From the NCBI RefSeq assembly GCF_029893345.1, contig NZ_JARXVE010000007.1:124001-188000 (forward strand): a DNA stretch of 64,000 nucleotides, written 5' to 3'. Within the stretch, counting starts at the first letter, position 1. The number at the start of each line of letters is the position of its first letter. Source of the DNA: Mycolicibacterium frederiksbergense (GTDB taxonomy: Bacteria > Actinomycetota > Actinomycetes > Mycobacteriales > Mycobacteriaceae). The position numbers and the translations under genes were made by a program. The notes below the pieces were generated by a model. The model did not search any database. It saw only the letters and a list, made by a program, of their open reading frames with translations, and was not told the origin of the DNA. Shown here in pieces: positions 27,657 through 35,468 of the stretch.

Positions 27657-28331
27657 ATGAAACTCGCACTTCGAACCGTGGCATCGGGAGTGTTCGCCCT
27701 GGCGTTCTTCGCCGTCGCATTGTTCTGGCCGGCCGGCACATTGCGCTATTGGCAGGCCTGGGTTTTCATCGCGGTGTTCCTGCTCTGCGTCATGGTGCCG
27801 AGCCTGTATCTAGCGGCCAAGGACCCCGCTGCGCTACAGCGACGCCTACACGGAGGGCCCCTCGCCGAGACCAGACTGGTCCAGAAGTTCGCCATGTGCG
27901 CGGTCATCGGCTCGGTGCTGGTGGTGCTGGTGGTCAGTGGCCTCGACCGCCGGTTCGGCTGGTCGAGCGTGCCCACCGCGGTTGTCATCCTGGGCAACAT
28001 CGTGGTGGCGGCCGGCATCCTCCTCGCCGAGGCTGTGGTGTTGCAGAACAGCTTCGCCGGGGCCAGCATCCAAGTGGAAGCCGAACAGCACGTGGTGTCC
28101 ACGGGGCTGTACGCACTGGTCCGTCATCCGATGTACTTCGGTGCGGTGGTGATGATGCTGGGAACTCCCCTTGCGCTGGGCTCATACTGGGCCCTGATCG
28201 TGGCCATCGTGTCGGCGCCGACATTCGCCGTGCGTATCGGCGACGAGGAGAAGATGCTGCGCACCGAACTCGACGGGTATGACGACTACACCCGCAAGGT
28301 CCGCTACCGACTGGTTCCCTACGTGTGGTGA
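27657..28331 (+). CDS. Isoprenylcysteine carboxyl methyltransferase-like membrane protein, copy 1
   Basis: A 224-residue protein with five or so membrane helices. The C-terminal ICMT/PEMT-type SAM-binding part contains STGLYALVRHPMYFGAVVMM and a conserved EEKML...Y ending. Start ATG 27657 follows AGGAGG at a 6-nt spacing, 20 nt after the pump permease, so it belongs to the efflux operon. Bacterial members methylate small molecules or lipids; real isoprenylcysteine is not expected. It is a tandem paralogue of the next gene. Confidence 0.82.
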   Translation: MKLALRTVASGVFALAFFAVALFWPAGTLRYWQAWVFIAVFLLCVMVPSLYLAAKDPAALQRRLHGGPLAETRLVQKFAMCAVIGSVLVVLVVSGLDRRFGWSSVPTAVVILGNIVVAAGILLAEAVVLQNSFAGASIQVEAEQHVVSTGLYALVRHPMYFGAVVMMLGTPLALGSYWALIVAIVSAPTFAVRIGDEEKMLRTELDGYDDYTRKVRYRLVPYVW

Positions 28332-28341
28332 GGAGGGCGAT

Positions 28342-29016
28342 ATGAAGATCGGACTTCAGACCGCGGTGTCGGCGATCATCGGGCTGGTCGCATTCGCCGT
28401 GTTGGTGTTCGGTCCGGCCGGCACGTTCAACTATTGGCAGGGTTGGGTATTCATCGTGGTGTTCGGCCTGACCACGCTCATCCCGAGCAGGTATCTGGCG
28501 ATACACGATCCAGCCGCGCTCCGGCGACGCATGCGGGCCGGCCCGGTCGCCGAAACCCGGCCGCTGCAAAAGGTCGCCAGCACCCTGGCGTTCCTGTTCC
28601 TGGTGGCGATGATCGTGGTGAGCGTATTGGACCACCGGTTCGGCTGGTCCGCCGTACCGGCTGGGCTGTCGATATTGGGAGATGTGTTGCTGGCGGCCGG
28701 GCTTGGCATCTCGATGCTCGTGGTCGCCCAGAACGGCTACGCGGCCGCCAATGTCATCGTGGAATCCGGCCAAACCGTGGTGACCACGGGCCTGTACCGG
28801 CTGGTGCGTCATCCGATGTACGCCGGCAACGTGATCATGATGCTCGGCATTCCGCTGGCGCTCGGCTCGTACTGGGGACTGGTGTTGATGCTGCCCGGCC
28901 TGGCGATTCTCGCGATGCGCATCCTCGACGAAGAAAAGATGCTGTGCGCCGAACTCGACGGCTACGCCGAGTACATGCAGCGGGTCCACTACCGGCTGGC
29001 ACCCGGGGTCTGGTGA
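28342..29016 (+). CDS. Isoprenylcysteine carboxyl methyltransferase-like membrane protein, copy 2
   Basis: A 224-residue paralogue of the preceding gene with the same length and topology (TTGLYRLVRHPMYAGNVIMM, DEEKMLCAELDGYAEYM). ATG 28342 is preceded by GAGGAGG that overlaps the stop codon of copy 1, so the two are tightly coupled. M. tuberculosis has a single gene (Rv1216c) at this place, so this looks like a tandem duplication or a retained second copy. Confidence 0.82.
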   Translation: MKIGLQTAVSAIIGLVAFAVLVFGPAGTFNYWQGWVFIVVFGLTTLIPSRYLAIHDPAALRRRMRAGPVAETRPLQKVASTLAFLFLVAMIVVSVLDHRFGWSAVPAGLSILGDVLLAAGLGISMLVVAQNGYAAANVIVESGQTVVTTGLYRLVRHPMYAGNVIMMLGIPLALGSYWGLVLMLPGLAILAMRILDEEKMLCAELDGYAEYMQRVHYRLAPGVW

Positions 29017-29044
29017 TATCGCGGATTCACCGCATACTGCTGAT

Positions 29045-29665
29045 ATGGAACTGCTGACCGGGTTCGGGTTGGCGACCGCCGCGGGACTCAACGCCTACAT
29101 CCCGTTGCTGGCGCTGGGCCTGCTGGCGCGCTTCACCGATCTGGTGTCGTTGCCGGCCGGGTGGGCCTGGCTGGAGAACGGCTGGGTGATGGCGATCGTC
29201 GCGGTGCTGCTGATCGTCGAGGTGATCGCCGACAAGATCCCCGCGCTCGACACCGTCAACGACACCGTTCAGACCTTCGTGCGCCCGACCGCCGGCGGCA
29301 TCGTATTCGGATCGGGCACCGCGGCCCAGACCGCCGCGGTCACCGACCCTGGCGCGTTCGCCCACTCCGGTCAATGGATCCCGGTGGTGATCGGCGCGGT
29401 CACCGCCCTGGTGGTGTCGCTGACCAAGTCGGCGGTGCGGCCCGCTGCCAACGTCGCCTCGGCCGGGGTGGCCGCACCGGTGCTGTCCACCGTCGAGGAC
29501 GTCACCAGCGTCGGTTTGGTCGTGGTGGCAATCCTGCTGCCGATCCTGGTGCTGGTGGCTTTGGTTGCGCTGGGCTGGGGGGCATTCCGGTTGTGGCGCT
29601 GGCGACGCCGGCGTGCGCAGCCCAAGCCGCTGGCACAGCCCGCCGCAGTGGACCCGTGGGAGTGA
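29045..29665 (+). CDS. DUF4126 membrane protein
   Basis: A 206-residue protein with four to five hydrophobic segments. It has the DUF4126 pattern of an N-terminal LTGFGLATAAGLNAYIPLLA, a conserved EVIADKIPALDTVNDTVQTF, and Gly/Ala-rich membrane stretches. The C-terminal tail is basic (WRWRRRRAQPK). Function unknown. CATACT 6 nt before ATG 29045 suggests its own leaderless transcript, although it also lies only 28 nt after the methyltransferase pair. Convergent with glgC. Confidence 0.78.
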   Translation: MELLTGFGLATAAGLNAYIPLLALGLLARFTDLVSLPAGWAWLENGWVMAIVAVLLIVEVIADKIPALDTVNDTVQTFVRPTAGGIVFGSGTAAQTAAVTDPGAFAHSGQWIPVVIGAVTALVVSLTKSAVRPAANVASAGVAAPVLSTVEDVTSVGLVVVAILLPILVLVALVALGWGAFRLWRWRRRRAQPKPLAQPAAVDPWE

Positions 29666-29692
29666 TTGCGGCCGGCCTCGCCGAGTTCCGGC

Positions 29693-30907
29693 TCAGATCC
29701 ACACGCCCTTACCGACGGCGACGACGCCACCCGCGCTGATCGCGAACCGCTCCCGGTCCTTGTCGAGGTCCACGCCCACCATCTCGCCCGGACCCACCAC
29801 CACGTTCTTGTCCAGGATCGCGTGCCGGACCACCGCGCCGCGGCCGATCCGCACCCCGGGCATCAGCACGCTGCCCTCCACGATGGCGCCGTCGTCGATC
29901 ACCACGTTGGACGACAACACCGAATTGCGCACCGAGGCGGCCGAAATGATGCTTCCGGCACCGACCACCGACTCCTGCGCCGAGCCGCCGTTGACGAACT
30001 TGGCTGGGGCGAGGTTCTCCGACTCACCGCGTATCGGCCAGCGCTTGTTGTACAGGTTGAACACCGGGTGCACCGACACCAGATCCATGTGGGCGTCGTA
30101 GAACGCGTCCAGAGTTCCGACATCGCGCCAGTAGCCGTGATCGCGCTCGGTGGCTCCGGGTACCTCGTTGTTGTTGAAGTCGTAGACCGCCGCGATGCCG
30201 TCGGCCACCAGCCGCGGGATGATGTCGCCGCCCATGTCGTGGTCGGAGTGGTCATCGTCGGCGTCTGCGCGGATCGCGTCGATGAGCACCTTGGTGGTGA
30301 AGATGTAGTTGCCCATCGACACGAAAGTCTGCTCGGGATCATCGGGAACAGCGGGGGGATCGGCCGGTTTCTCCACGAAGTCGCGGATGCGTCCGGACTC
30401 GTCGGCGTGGATGCAACCGAACGCGCTGGCCTCCGCTCGCGGCACCCGGATCCCGGCCACCGTCGCCCCGGCCCCGCTGTCGATGTGGAACCGCAGCATC
30501 TGCTCGGGGTCCATGCGGTACACGTGGTCCGCGCCGAAGATGATGATGTAGTCCGGGTCTTCGTCGTAGATCAGGTTGAGCGACTGATAGATCGCGTCCG
30601 CCGAACCGGTGTACCAGCGCGGCCCGAGCCGCTGCTGCGCCGGCACCGGGGTGATGTACTCGCCGGCCAGGCCGGAAAGTCGCCAGTTCTGGCTGATGTG
30701 GCGGTCCAGTGAGTGCGATTTGTATTGGGTCAGAACGCAGATCCGCAGATATCGGGCGTTCACCAGATTGGACAACACGAAGTCGATCAGCCGGTACGCA
30801 CCGCCGAAGGGAACCGCCGGTTTGGCCCGATCGGCCGTCAACGGATACAGCCGTTTGCCCTCTCCCCCGGCCAGAACGATGCCCAGCACATGTGGCAACT
30901 CCCTCAT
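29693..30907 (-). CDS. glgC: Glucose-1-phosphate adenylyltransferase
   Basis: A 404-residue enzyme that makes ADP-glucose from glucose-1-phosphate and ATP. N-terminal signature LAGGEGKRLYPLT, the regulatory and substrate site AKPAVPFGGAYRLIDFVLSN, the catalytic FGADHVYRMD, and a C-terminal left-handed beta-helix are all present. In mycobacteria ADP-glucose feeds GlgM, whose gene starts divergently about 100 nt away. Confidence 0.95.
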   Translation of the reverse strand: MRELPHVLGIVLAGGEGKRLYPLTADRAKPAVPFGGAYRLIDFVLSNLVNARYLRICVLTQYKSHSLDRHISQNWRLSGLAGEYITPVPAQQRLGPRWYTGSADAIYQSLNLIYDEDPDYIIIFGADHVYRMDPEQMLRFHIDSGAGATVAGIRVPRAEASAFGCIHADESGRIRDFVEKPADPPAVPDDPEQTFVSMGNYIFTTKVLIDAIRADADDDHSDHDMGGDIIPRLVADGIAAVYDFNNNEVPGATERDHGYWRDVGTLDAFYDAHMDLVSVHPVFNLYNKRWPIRGESENLAPAKFVNGGSAQESVVGAGSIISAASVRNSVLSSNVVIDDGAIVEGSVLMPGVRIGRGAVVRHAILDKNVVVGPGEMVGVDLDKDRERFAISAGGVVAVGKGVWI

Positions 30908-31006
30908 GGTCCAAACCTATCCGCCAGCCAGCACTGCGGCCAGCCAATGGCACCACGAGTGTGCGCCGAGTGGCTGGCCCCACAACGACCTACTACCGTC
31001 TCGGAT

Positions 31007-32170
31007 ATGCGGGTGGCCATGATGACTCGGGAATATCCACCCGAGGTGTACGGCGGTGCCGGAGTGCACGTGACCGAGCTCGTCACACAGCTGCGCCAGC
31101 TGTGCCACGTCGACGTGCACTGCATGGGCGCTCCGCGGGACGGGGCCTTCGTGGCGCAGCCCGATCCGGCGCTGCGTGGCGCCAATGCAGCCCTCTCGAC
31201 GCTGTCGGCGGACCTGAACATGGTCAACTCCGCCGCGCAGGCCACCGTGGTGCACTCGCACACCTGGTACACCGGGCTGGCCGGGCATCTGACCGGAATG
31301 CTCTACGACATCCCCCATGTGCTGACCGCGCACTCGCTGGAGCCGCTACGGCCGTGGAAGGCCGAGCAACTCGGCGGCGGTTACCGGGTGTCGTCATGGG
31401 TGGAGCGCACCGCGATCGAGGCCGCCGACGCGGTGATCGCGGTGAGTGCCGGTATGCGCGACGACGTGCTGCGGACCTATCCGGCACTGGATCCCAACCG
31501 AGTGCACGTGGTGCGCAACGGGATCGACACCGACGTCTGGTTTCCCACCCCGCCGGCCGAAGGTGATTCGGTCCTCGCCGAGCTCGGCGTCGATCTGCGC
31601 CGCCCGATCGTGGCATTCGTCGGACGCATCACCCGCCAGAAAGGGGTGGCGCATCTGGTGGCCGCGGCCCACCGGTTCAGCCCCGAGGTGCAACTGGTGT
31701 TGTGCGCCGGCGCGCCGGACACCCCCGAGATCGCCGCCGAAGTGGCCTCGGCGGTGGCCGAGCTGGCCCGGGCCCGCACCGGCGTGTTCTGGGTGCGCGA
31801 GATGCTGCCGATCAACAAGATCCGCGAAATACTGTCCGCTGCAACGGTTTTTGTGTGCCCGTCGGTGTACGAACCGCTGGGCATCGTGAACCTGGAAGCG
31901 ATGGCATGCTCGACGGCCGTGGTGGCCTCCGATGTCGGCGGCATCCCCGAGGTGGTCGCCGACCGGCAGACCGGGCTTCTGGTGCACTACGACACCAGCG
32001 ACCCACGCTTCTTCGAGACCCGACTGGCCGATGCGGTCAATTCACTCGTGGCCGAACCGGACATCGCCCGCAAGTACGGCGAAGCCGGACGTGAGCGCTG
32101 TATCGCGGAGTTCTCCTGGGCCCATATCGCCGAGCAGACCCTGGATATATACCGCAAGGTGTCCGCATAG
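31007..32170 (+). CDS. glgM: Maltose-1-phosphate synthase GlgM (alpha-glucan pathway)
   Basis: A 387-residue GT4 glycosyltransferase. The N-terminal YPPEVYGGAGVHVTEL is the ADP-glucose-binding GGxGxH type loop, the middle has VGRITRQKGVAHLV, and the nucleotide site contains CPSVYEPLGIVNLEAMAC. The mycobacterial enzyme joins ADP-glucose and glucose-1-phosphate to give maltose-1-phosphate, which GlgE polymerises; it was formerly annotated as glycogen synthase. ATG 31007 is 7 nt after TACCGT, so the mRNA may be leaderless. Its 3' end lies inside a hairpin. Confidence 0.92.
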   Translation: MRVAMMTREYPPEVYGGAGVHVTELVTQLRQLCHVDVHCMGAPRDGAFVAQPDPALRGANAALSTLSADLNMVNSAAQATVVHSHTWYTGLAGHLTGMLYDIPHVLTAHSLEPLRPWKAEQLGGGYRVSSWVERTAIEAADAVIAVSAGMRDDVLRTYPALDPNRVHVVRNGIDTDVWFPTPPAEGDSVLAELGVDLRRPIVAFVGRITRQKGVAHLVAAAHRFSPEVQLVLCAGAPDTPEIAAEVASAVAELARARTGVFWVREMLPINKIREILSAATVFVCPSVYEPLGIVNLEAMACSTAVVASDVGGIPEVVADRQTGLLVHYDTSDPRFFETRLADAVNSLVAEPDIARKYGEAGRERCIAEFSWAHIAEQTLDIYRKVSA

Positions 32171-32183
32171 CGGACACCTTGCG
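32153..32183. terminator. Bidirectional terminator hairpin over the glgM stop codon
   Basis: A perfect inverted repeat with 14-bp arms (CGCAAGGTGTCCGC and its complement) and a 3-nt loop ATA spans the last glgM codons and its TAG stop. It sits between convergent glgM and the DUF3117 gene; there is no T-run on either side. Confidence 0.7.
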
Positions 32184-32191
32184 AAAGGAAT

Positions 32192-32359
32192 CTAGCTCGT
32201 GACGCCTTTGAGTTCGTCGCCGAGCGCGGCGGCCTCGTCGGGAGTCAACTCGACAACCAGGCGCCCACCGCCTTCCAGCGGTACTCGCATCACGATTCCT
32301 CGCCCCTCTTTGGTTGCTTCGAGTGGACCATCACCGGTCCGGGGCTTCATCGCCGCCAT
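32192..32359 (-). CDS. DUF3117 small protein (Rv1211 type)
   Basis: A 55-residue protein, almost invariant across Actinobacteria: MAAMKPRTGDGPLEATKEGR at the N-terminus, then a beta-hairpin-like stretch and ELTPDEAAALGDEL. ATG 32359 follows GGAGGGAG at a proper distance, so the longer frame upstream is not used. M. tuberculosis Rv1211 has been described as calmodulin-like, but no EF-hand loop is obvious to me. Function unknown. Confidence 0.85.
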   Translation of the reverse strand: MAAMKPRTGDGPLEATKEGRGIVMRVPLEGGGRLVVELTPDEAAALGDELKGVTS

Positions 32360-32522
32360 CGAGTACTCCCTCCAACTGAGCCGGCCCGCGCCAGCGGGCC
32401 AGGTTGGGGCCGAAGCCGTCAACGTGTTGACGGCACCCGGCGCTGAAATGCTACTGAACTACCCCTATTGTTCCTTATCCGCGGCAAGACATGTGCAAAG
32501 ACCCGTCGGATACTGACCTGAG

Positions 32523-33107
32523 TCACATCTGAGCCACCGCCGGAACCCAGCAGGACGCGATGTGGTCGTCGACCATTCCGGTGGCCTGCATCAGGGCATA
32601 CGCCGTCGTGGGGCCGACGAATCGCATGCCCCGGCGCTTGAGTTCCTTGGCCATGGCCGTTGATTCCGGGGTCACTGCAGGCACTTGGGTCATGTCGGCG
32701 GGTCGCGGCCGAGATGGCGGGGCGAACGACCACAGCAGCTCACCCAGGTCGACGTCGAGGTCGGTGACCACCCTGGCATTGGCAATGGTGGCGGCGATCT
32801 TGGCCCGATTGCGCACGATGCCGGCGTCGGCCATCAGCCGCTCGACATCGGCATCGGTGTAGCGCGCGACCTTGCCCGCGTCGAACCCGTCGAACGCGGC
32901 CCGGAAATTCTCCCGCTTACGCAGAATCGTCAGCCAGCTCAACCCGCTCTGAAAGGCCTCCAGGCTGATCCGCTCGAACAGTGCGGCCGAATCCCGCAGC
33001 GGCCGTCCCCACTCGGTGTCGTGATAGTCGCGGTAGAGGGTATCGCCGGCCGCCGCACCGCCGGATTGGACCGCCCAACCACAGCGGATGCGACCGTCGT
33101 CGGTCAC
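32523..33107 (-). CDS. tagA: DNA-3-methyladenine glycosylase I
   Basis: A 194-residue Tag-family base-excision enzyme that removes 3-methyladenine. N-terminal RCGWAVQSGG, YHDTEWGRPL, the FQSGLSWLTILRKRENFR motif and the C-terminal GMRFVGPTTAYALMQATGMVD are typical, with Cys and His residues for the zinc snap. Its GTG start overlaps the stop of the DivIVA-domain gene by 4 nt. Confidence 0.93.
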   Translation of the reverse strand: MTDDGRIRCGWAVQSGGAAAGDTLYRDYHDTEWGRPLRDSAALFERISLEAFQSGLSWLTILRKRENFRAAFDGFDAGKVARYTDADVERLMADAGIVRNRAKIAATIANARVVTDLDVDLGELLWSFAPPSRPRPADMTQVPAVTPESTAMAKELKRRGMRFVGPTTAYALMQATGMVDDHIASCWVPAVAQM

Positions 33108-33481
33108 GGCTCGTCCACCGTGCGCCGCTGCCCGGTGCTGGCCGACACCTCGACATCGTCGGGATCGGCCTCATCGGCCTCGTCGGGCACACCGTAGGCC
33201 GCCCGCACCGCGGCCAGCTCGCCGCGCACAGCGTCGAGTTCGCGGCCCAGCCGATCCAGCACCCAGTCCACCTCGCTGGTCTTATAACCGCGAAGCACCT
33301 GGGCGAACTTGAGCGCGTCGACATCGGCGCCGGTGACGCCCGAGGCCGGCAGGACCGTGGCGGTGGTTCCCCGCGGCAGCGGTGGCAGTGTCTCGCCCCG
33401 GCCGAAAATGACGCTGCCCAGCCCGAACAGCACCGTGGCGACCAGAACCAGCACCACCAGGTACAGCAGTATCAGTGTCAC
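33104..33481 (-). CDS. DivIVA-domain membrane protein (Rv1209 type)
   Basis: A 125-residue protein. An N-terminal membrane helix (ILLYLVVLVLVATVLFGLGS) is followed by a short DivIVA-like motif at about 58-95 (KFAQVLRGYKTSEVDWVLDR) with a coiled-coil end and an acidic tail. DivIVA motifs target curved membrane or poles; Wag31 is the main mycobacterial member. It is coupled to tagA and follows gpgS by 30 nt on the same strand. Confidence 0.8.
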   Translation of the reverse strand: MTLILLYLVVLVLVATVLFGLGSVIFGRGETLPPLPRGTTATVLPASGVTGADVDALKFAQVLRGYKTSEVDWVLDRLGRELDAVRGELAAVRAAYGVPDEADEADPDDVEVSASTGQRRTVDEP

Positions 33482-33511
33482 GCCTTCGATACTGCCTCAC
33501 CCGGGTGACAT

Positions 33512-34462
33512 CTACCGCGGGCGCAGGGTCAGCATCGGCGGGCGGTCGGCCAGGGACACCGCCGTCACCCGCGGGGTGAAGTCGTCGCCGTCGGCGTAGA
33601 ACTGGGTCAGCCCCACACCCGAATCGGCGATGCCGCATCGGGACAGCAGGGTGGCGATGACCTGTCGGCTCATCGAGGCCAGCTCGGTGAGCGGGCGGTT
33701 GCGGTGCGCCCGCACCCCGAGATTCACCTGAGCGATGGCGTCCAGGCCGAGTCTGTCGTAGGTGTCGACCAGCAGGCCGATCTCGACGCCGTAACCGGGC
33801 GCGAACGGCACCGAGGTCAACAGCTCGCGGGTGCCGGCGTATTCGCCACCCAGCGGTTGCAGCACGCAATTGAGCTCGGGCCGCAACGAGGCCAGCAGCG
33901 GGCGGGCCACCAGCTCGGTGACCCGGCCACCGCCATTGGCGTCCTCGCGGCCGCTGACCTTGAGCGGGCGCCGATAGAACCCCTTGACCAGGTGCACTCC
34001 GTCGGTGGTGAGCAGCGGGCCCAGCAGCTTGGGCACGAACATCGGGTCGGGGTCGATCAGGTCGGAGTCGATGAAGGCGATGAGGTCGCCGGTGCTCGCG
34101 GCCAGCGACCGCCACAGCACCTCACCCTTGCCGGGTTGCGGCGCGATCTCGGGCAGCGCCGCCTCCCGGGTGACCACCCGGGCCCCGGCGGCGACCGCGC
34201 GGATCTCGGTGTCGTCGGTGGAGCCGGAATCCAGCACGATCAGCTCGTCGACCAGCCCACCGAGCAGCGGGACGATGGTCTCGACGACCGAGCCCACAGT
34301 CTGTTCCTCGTTGAGCGCCGGCAGCACCACCGACACCGTGCGACCGGCCTTGGCGGCCTCCAGCTCGGCGATCGTCCAGCTCGGCCGGTTCCAGCTGTGG
34401 TCGGTCAACCAACTGCGTGCCGCGACGCCGGCGGTGACGTCCAGTTCCGGTACCGTAGTCAT
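33512..34462 (-). CDS. gpgS: Glucosyl-3-phosphoglycerate synthase
   Basis: A 316-residue GT81 enzyme that starts methylglucose lipopolysaccharide synthesis by moving glucose from UDP- or ADP-glucose to 3-phosphoglycerate. Motifs include SVVLPALNEEQTVGSVVETI, LIVLDSGSTDDTEI, the metal-binding DSDLIDPDP, and a C-terminal VNLGVRAHRNRPLTEL. It lies 31 nt after folP2 and keeps the M. tuberculosis order folP2-gpgS. Confidence 0.94.
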   Translation of the reverse strand: MTTVPELDVTAGVAARSWLTDHSWNRPSWTIAELEAAKAGRTVSVVLPALNEEQTVGSVVETIVPLLGGLVDELIVLDSGSTDDTEIRAVAAGARVVTREAALPEIAPQPGKGEVLWRSLAASTGDLIAFIDSDLIDPDPMFVPKLLGPLLTTDGVHLVKGFYRRPLKVSGREDANGGGRVTELVARPLLASLRPELNCVLQPLGGEYAGTRELLTSVPFAPGYGVEIGLLVDTYDRLGLDAIAQVNLGVRAHRNRPLTELASMSRQVIATLLSRCGIADSGVGLTQFYADGDDFTPRVTAVSLADRPPMLTLRPR

Positions 34463-34493
34463 GCGCGATCCGCCTTCGGCTCCTCGCTGAAAG

Positions 34494-35462
34494 TCACGCC
34501 AGCCCCCTCACTGTTCGTGCGGGCGTCCGCACTCCCTGGATCGACGCGACCATTTCCAGCACGCGCCGGGTGGGACCGACCTCATGTACCCGGAACATCG
34601 CGGCTCCCTCCGCGGCGGCCAGGGCGGTCGCGGCCAGGGTGCCCTCCAGGCGTCCAGTCAGATCCACACCCAGAGTCTCCCCGACAAAATCCTTGTTGCT
34701 CAGTGCCATCAGGACAGGCCATCCGGTCTTAACAAGATCTTTTACGTGACGCAACAAAGTAAGACCGTGATAAGTGTTTTTGCCGAAATCGTGGGTCGGA
34801 TCGATGAGTATCCGATCCCGCGGCACACCGGTTGCTACCGCATGCTGGGCCGCTGCGGTCACCTCCGCGATGACGTCGTCGACCACCCCGCGTTCGGTGA
34901 TCCCGTAGTTCACCCGGAACGGCCGGGTCCGCGGCACCGCGCCGCCGGTGTGCGAACACACCAGCCCGGCACCGAACTCGGCGGCCACCTCGGGCAGCCC
35001 CGGATCGGCGCCCGCCCAGGTGTCGTTGATCAGGTCAGCACCGGCCGCGCAGGCCTGTTTGGCCACCGCCGCACGCCAGGTGTCGACGCTGATCAGCTGG
35101 TCCGGATAGGTGCTGCGCAGCCATTCGATGAACGGCACCACCCGGGCGATCTCCTCGTCGGCGTCAACGGTGCTGCCCGGACCCGCTTTGACCCCGCCCA
35201 CATCGATCACGTCGGCGCCCTCGTCGATCACCCGCGCCGCCGCGGCCTTGGCGGCTTCATCGGTGAAGGTGGCGCCGCGGTCGTAGAACGAGTCCGGCGT
35301 CCGGTTGACGATCGCCATGATCAGCGCACGGTCACCCGCTACTGGGCGACCACAGAACGTCGACAACACGCCCTCCATAGTGCCTGGTGCGGCAACCGCC
35401 GCGATTTCTACCTCAGGGTCGCGGTCCGTCGCGATCCACGACCCCGGCGTAGAAATCGGCAC
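34494..35462 (-). CDS. folP2: Dihydropteroate synthase homologue FolP2
   Basis: A 322-residue pterin-binding TIM barrel. It has IMAIVNRTPDSFYDRGATF, DVIDVGGVKAGPG, LISVDTWRAAVA, LINDTWAG and ILIDPTHDFGKNTYH. The second mycobacterial homologue lacks proven dihydropteroate synthase activity, unlike FolP1, and travels with gpgS, so its real substrate is uncertain. A GTG at 35462, 6 nt after the fadD6 stop, is taken as start; ATG 35378 would remove 28 poorly conserved residues. Confidence 0.88.
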   Translation of the reverse strand: MPISTPGSWIATDRDPEVEIAAVAAPGTMEGVLSTFCGRPVAGDRALIMAIVNRTPDSFYDRGATFTDEAAKAAAARVIDEGADVIDVGGVKAGPGSTVDADEEIARVVPFIEWLRSTYPDQLISVDTWRAAVAKQACAAGADLINDTWAGADPGLPEVAAEFGAGLVCSHTGGAVPRTRPFRVNYGITERGVVDDVIAEVTAAAQHAVATGVPRDRILIDPTHDFGKNTYHGLTLLRHVKDLVKTGWPVLMALSNKDFVGETLGVDLTGRLEGTLAATALAAAEGAAMFRVHEVGPTRRVLEMVASIQGVRTPARTVRGLA

Positions 35463-35468
35463 GCCTGA

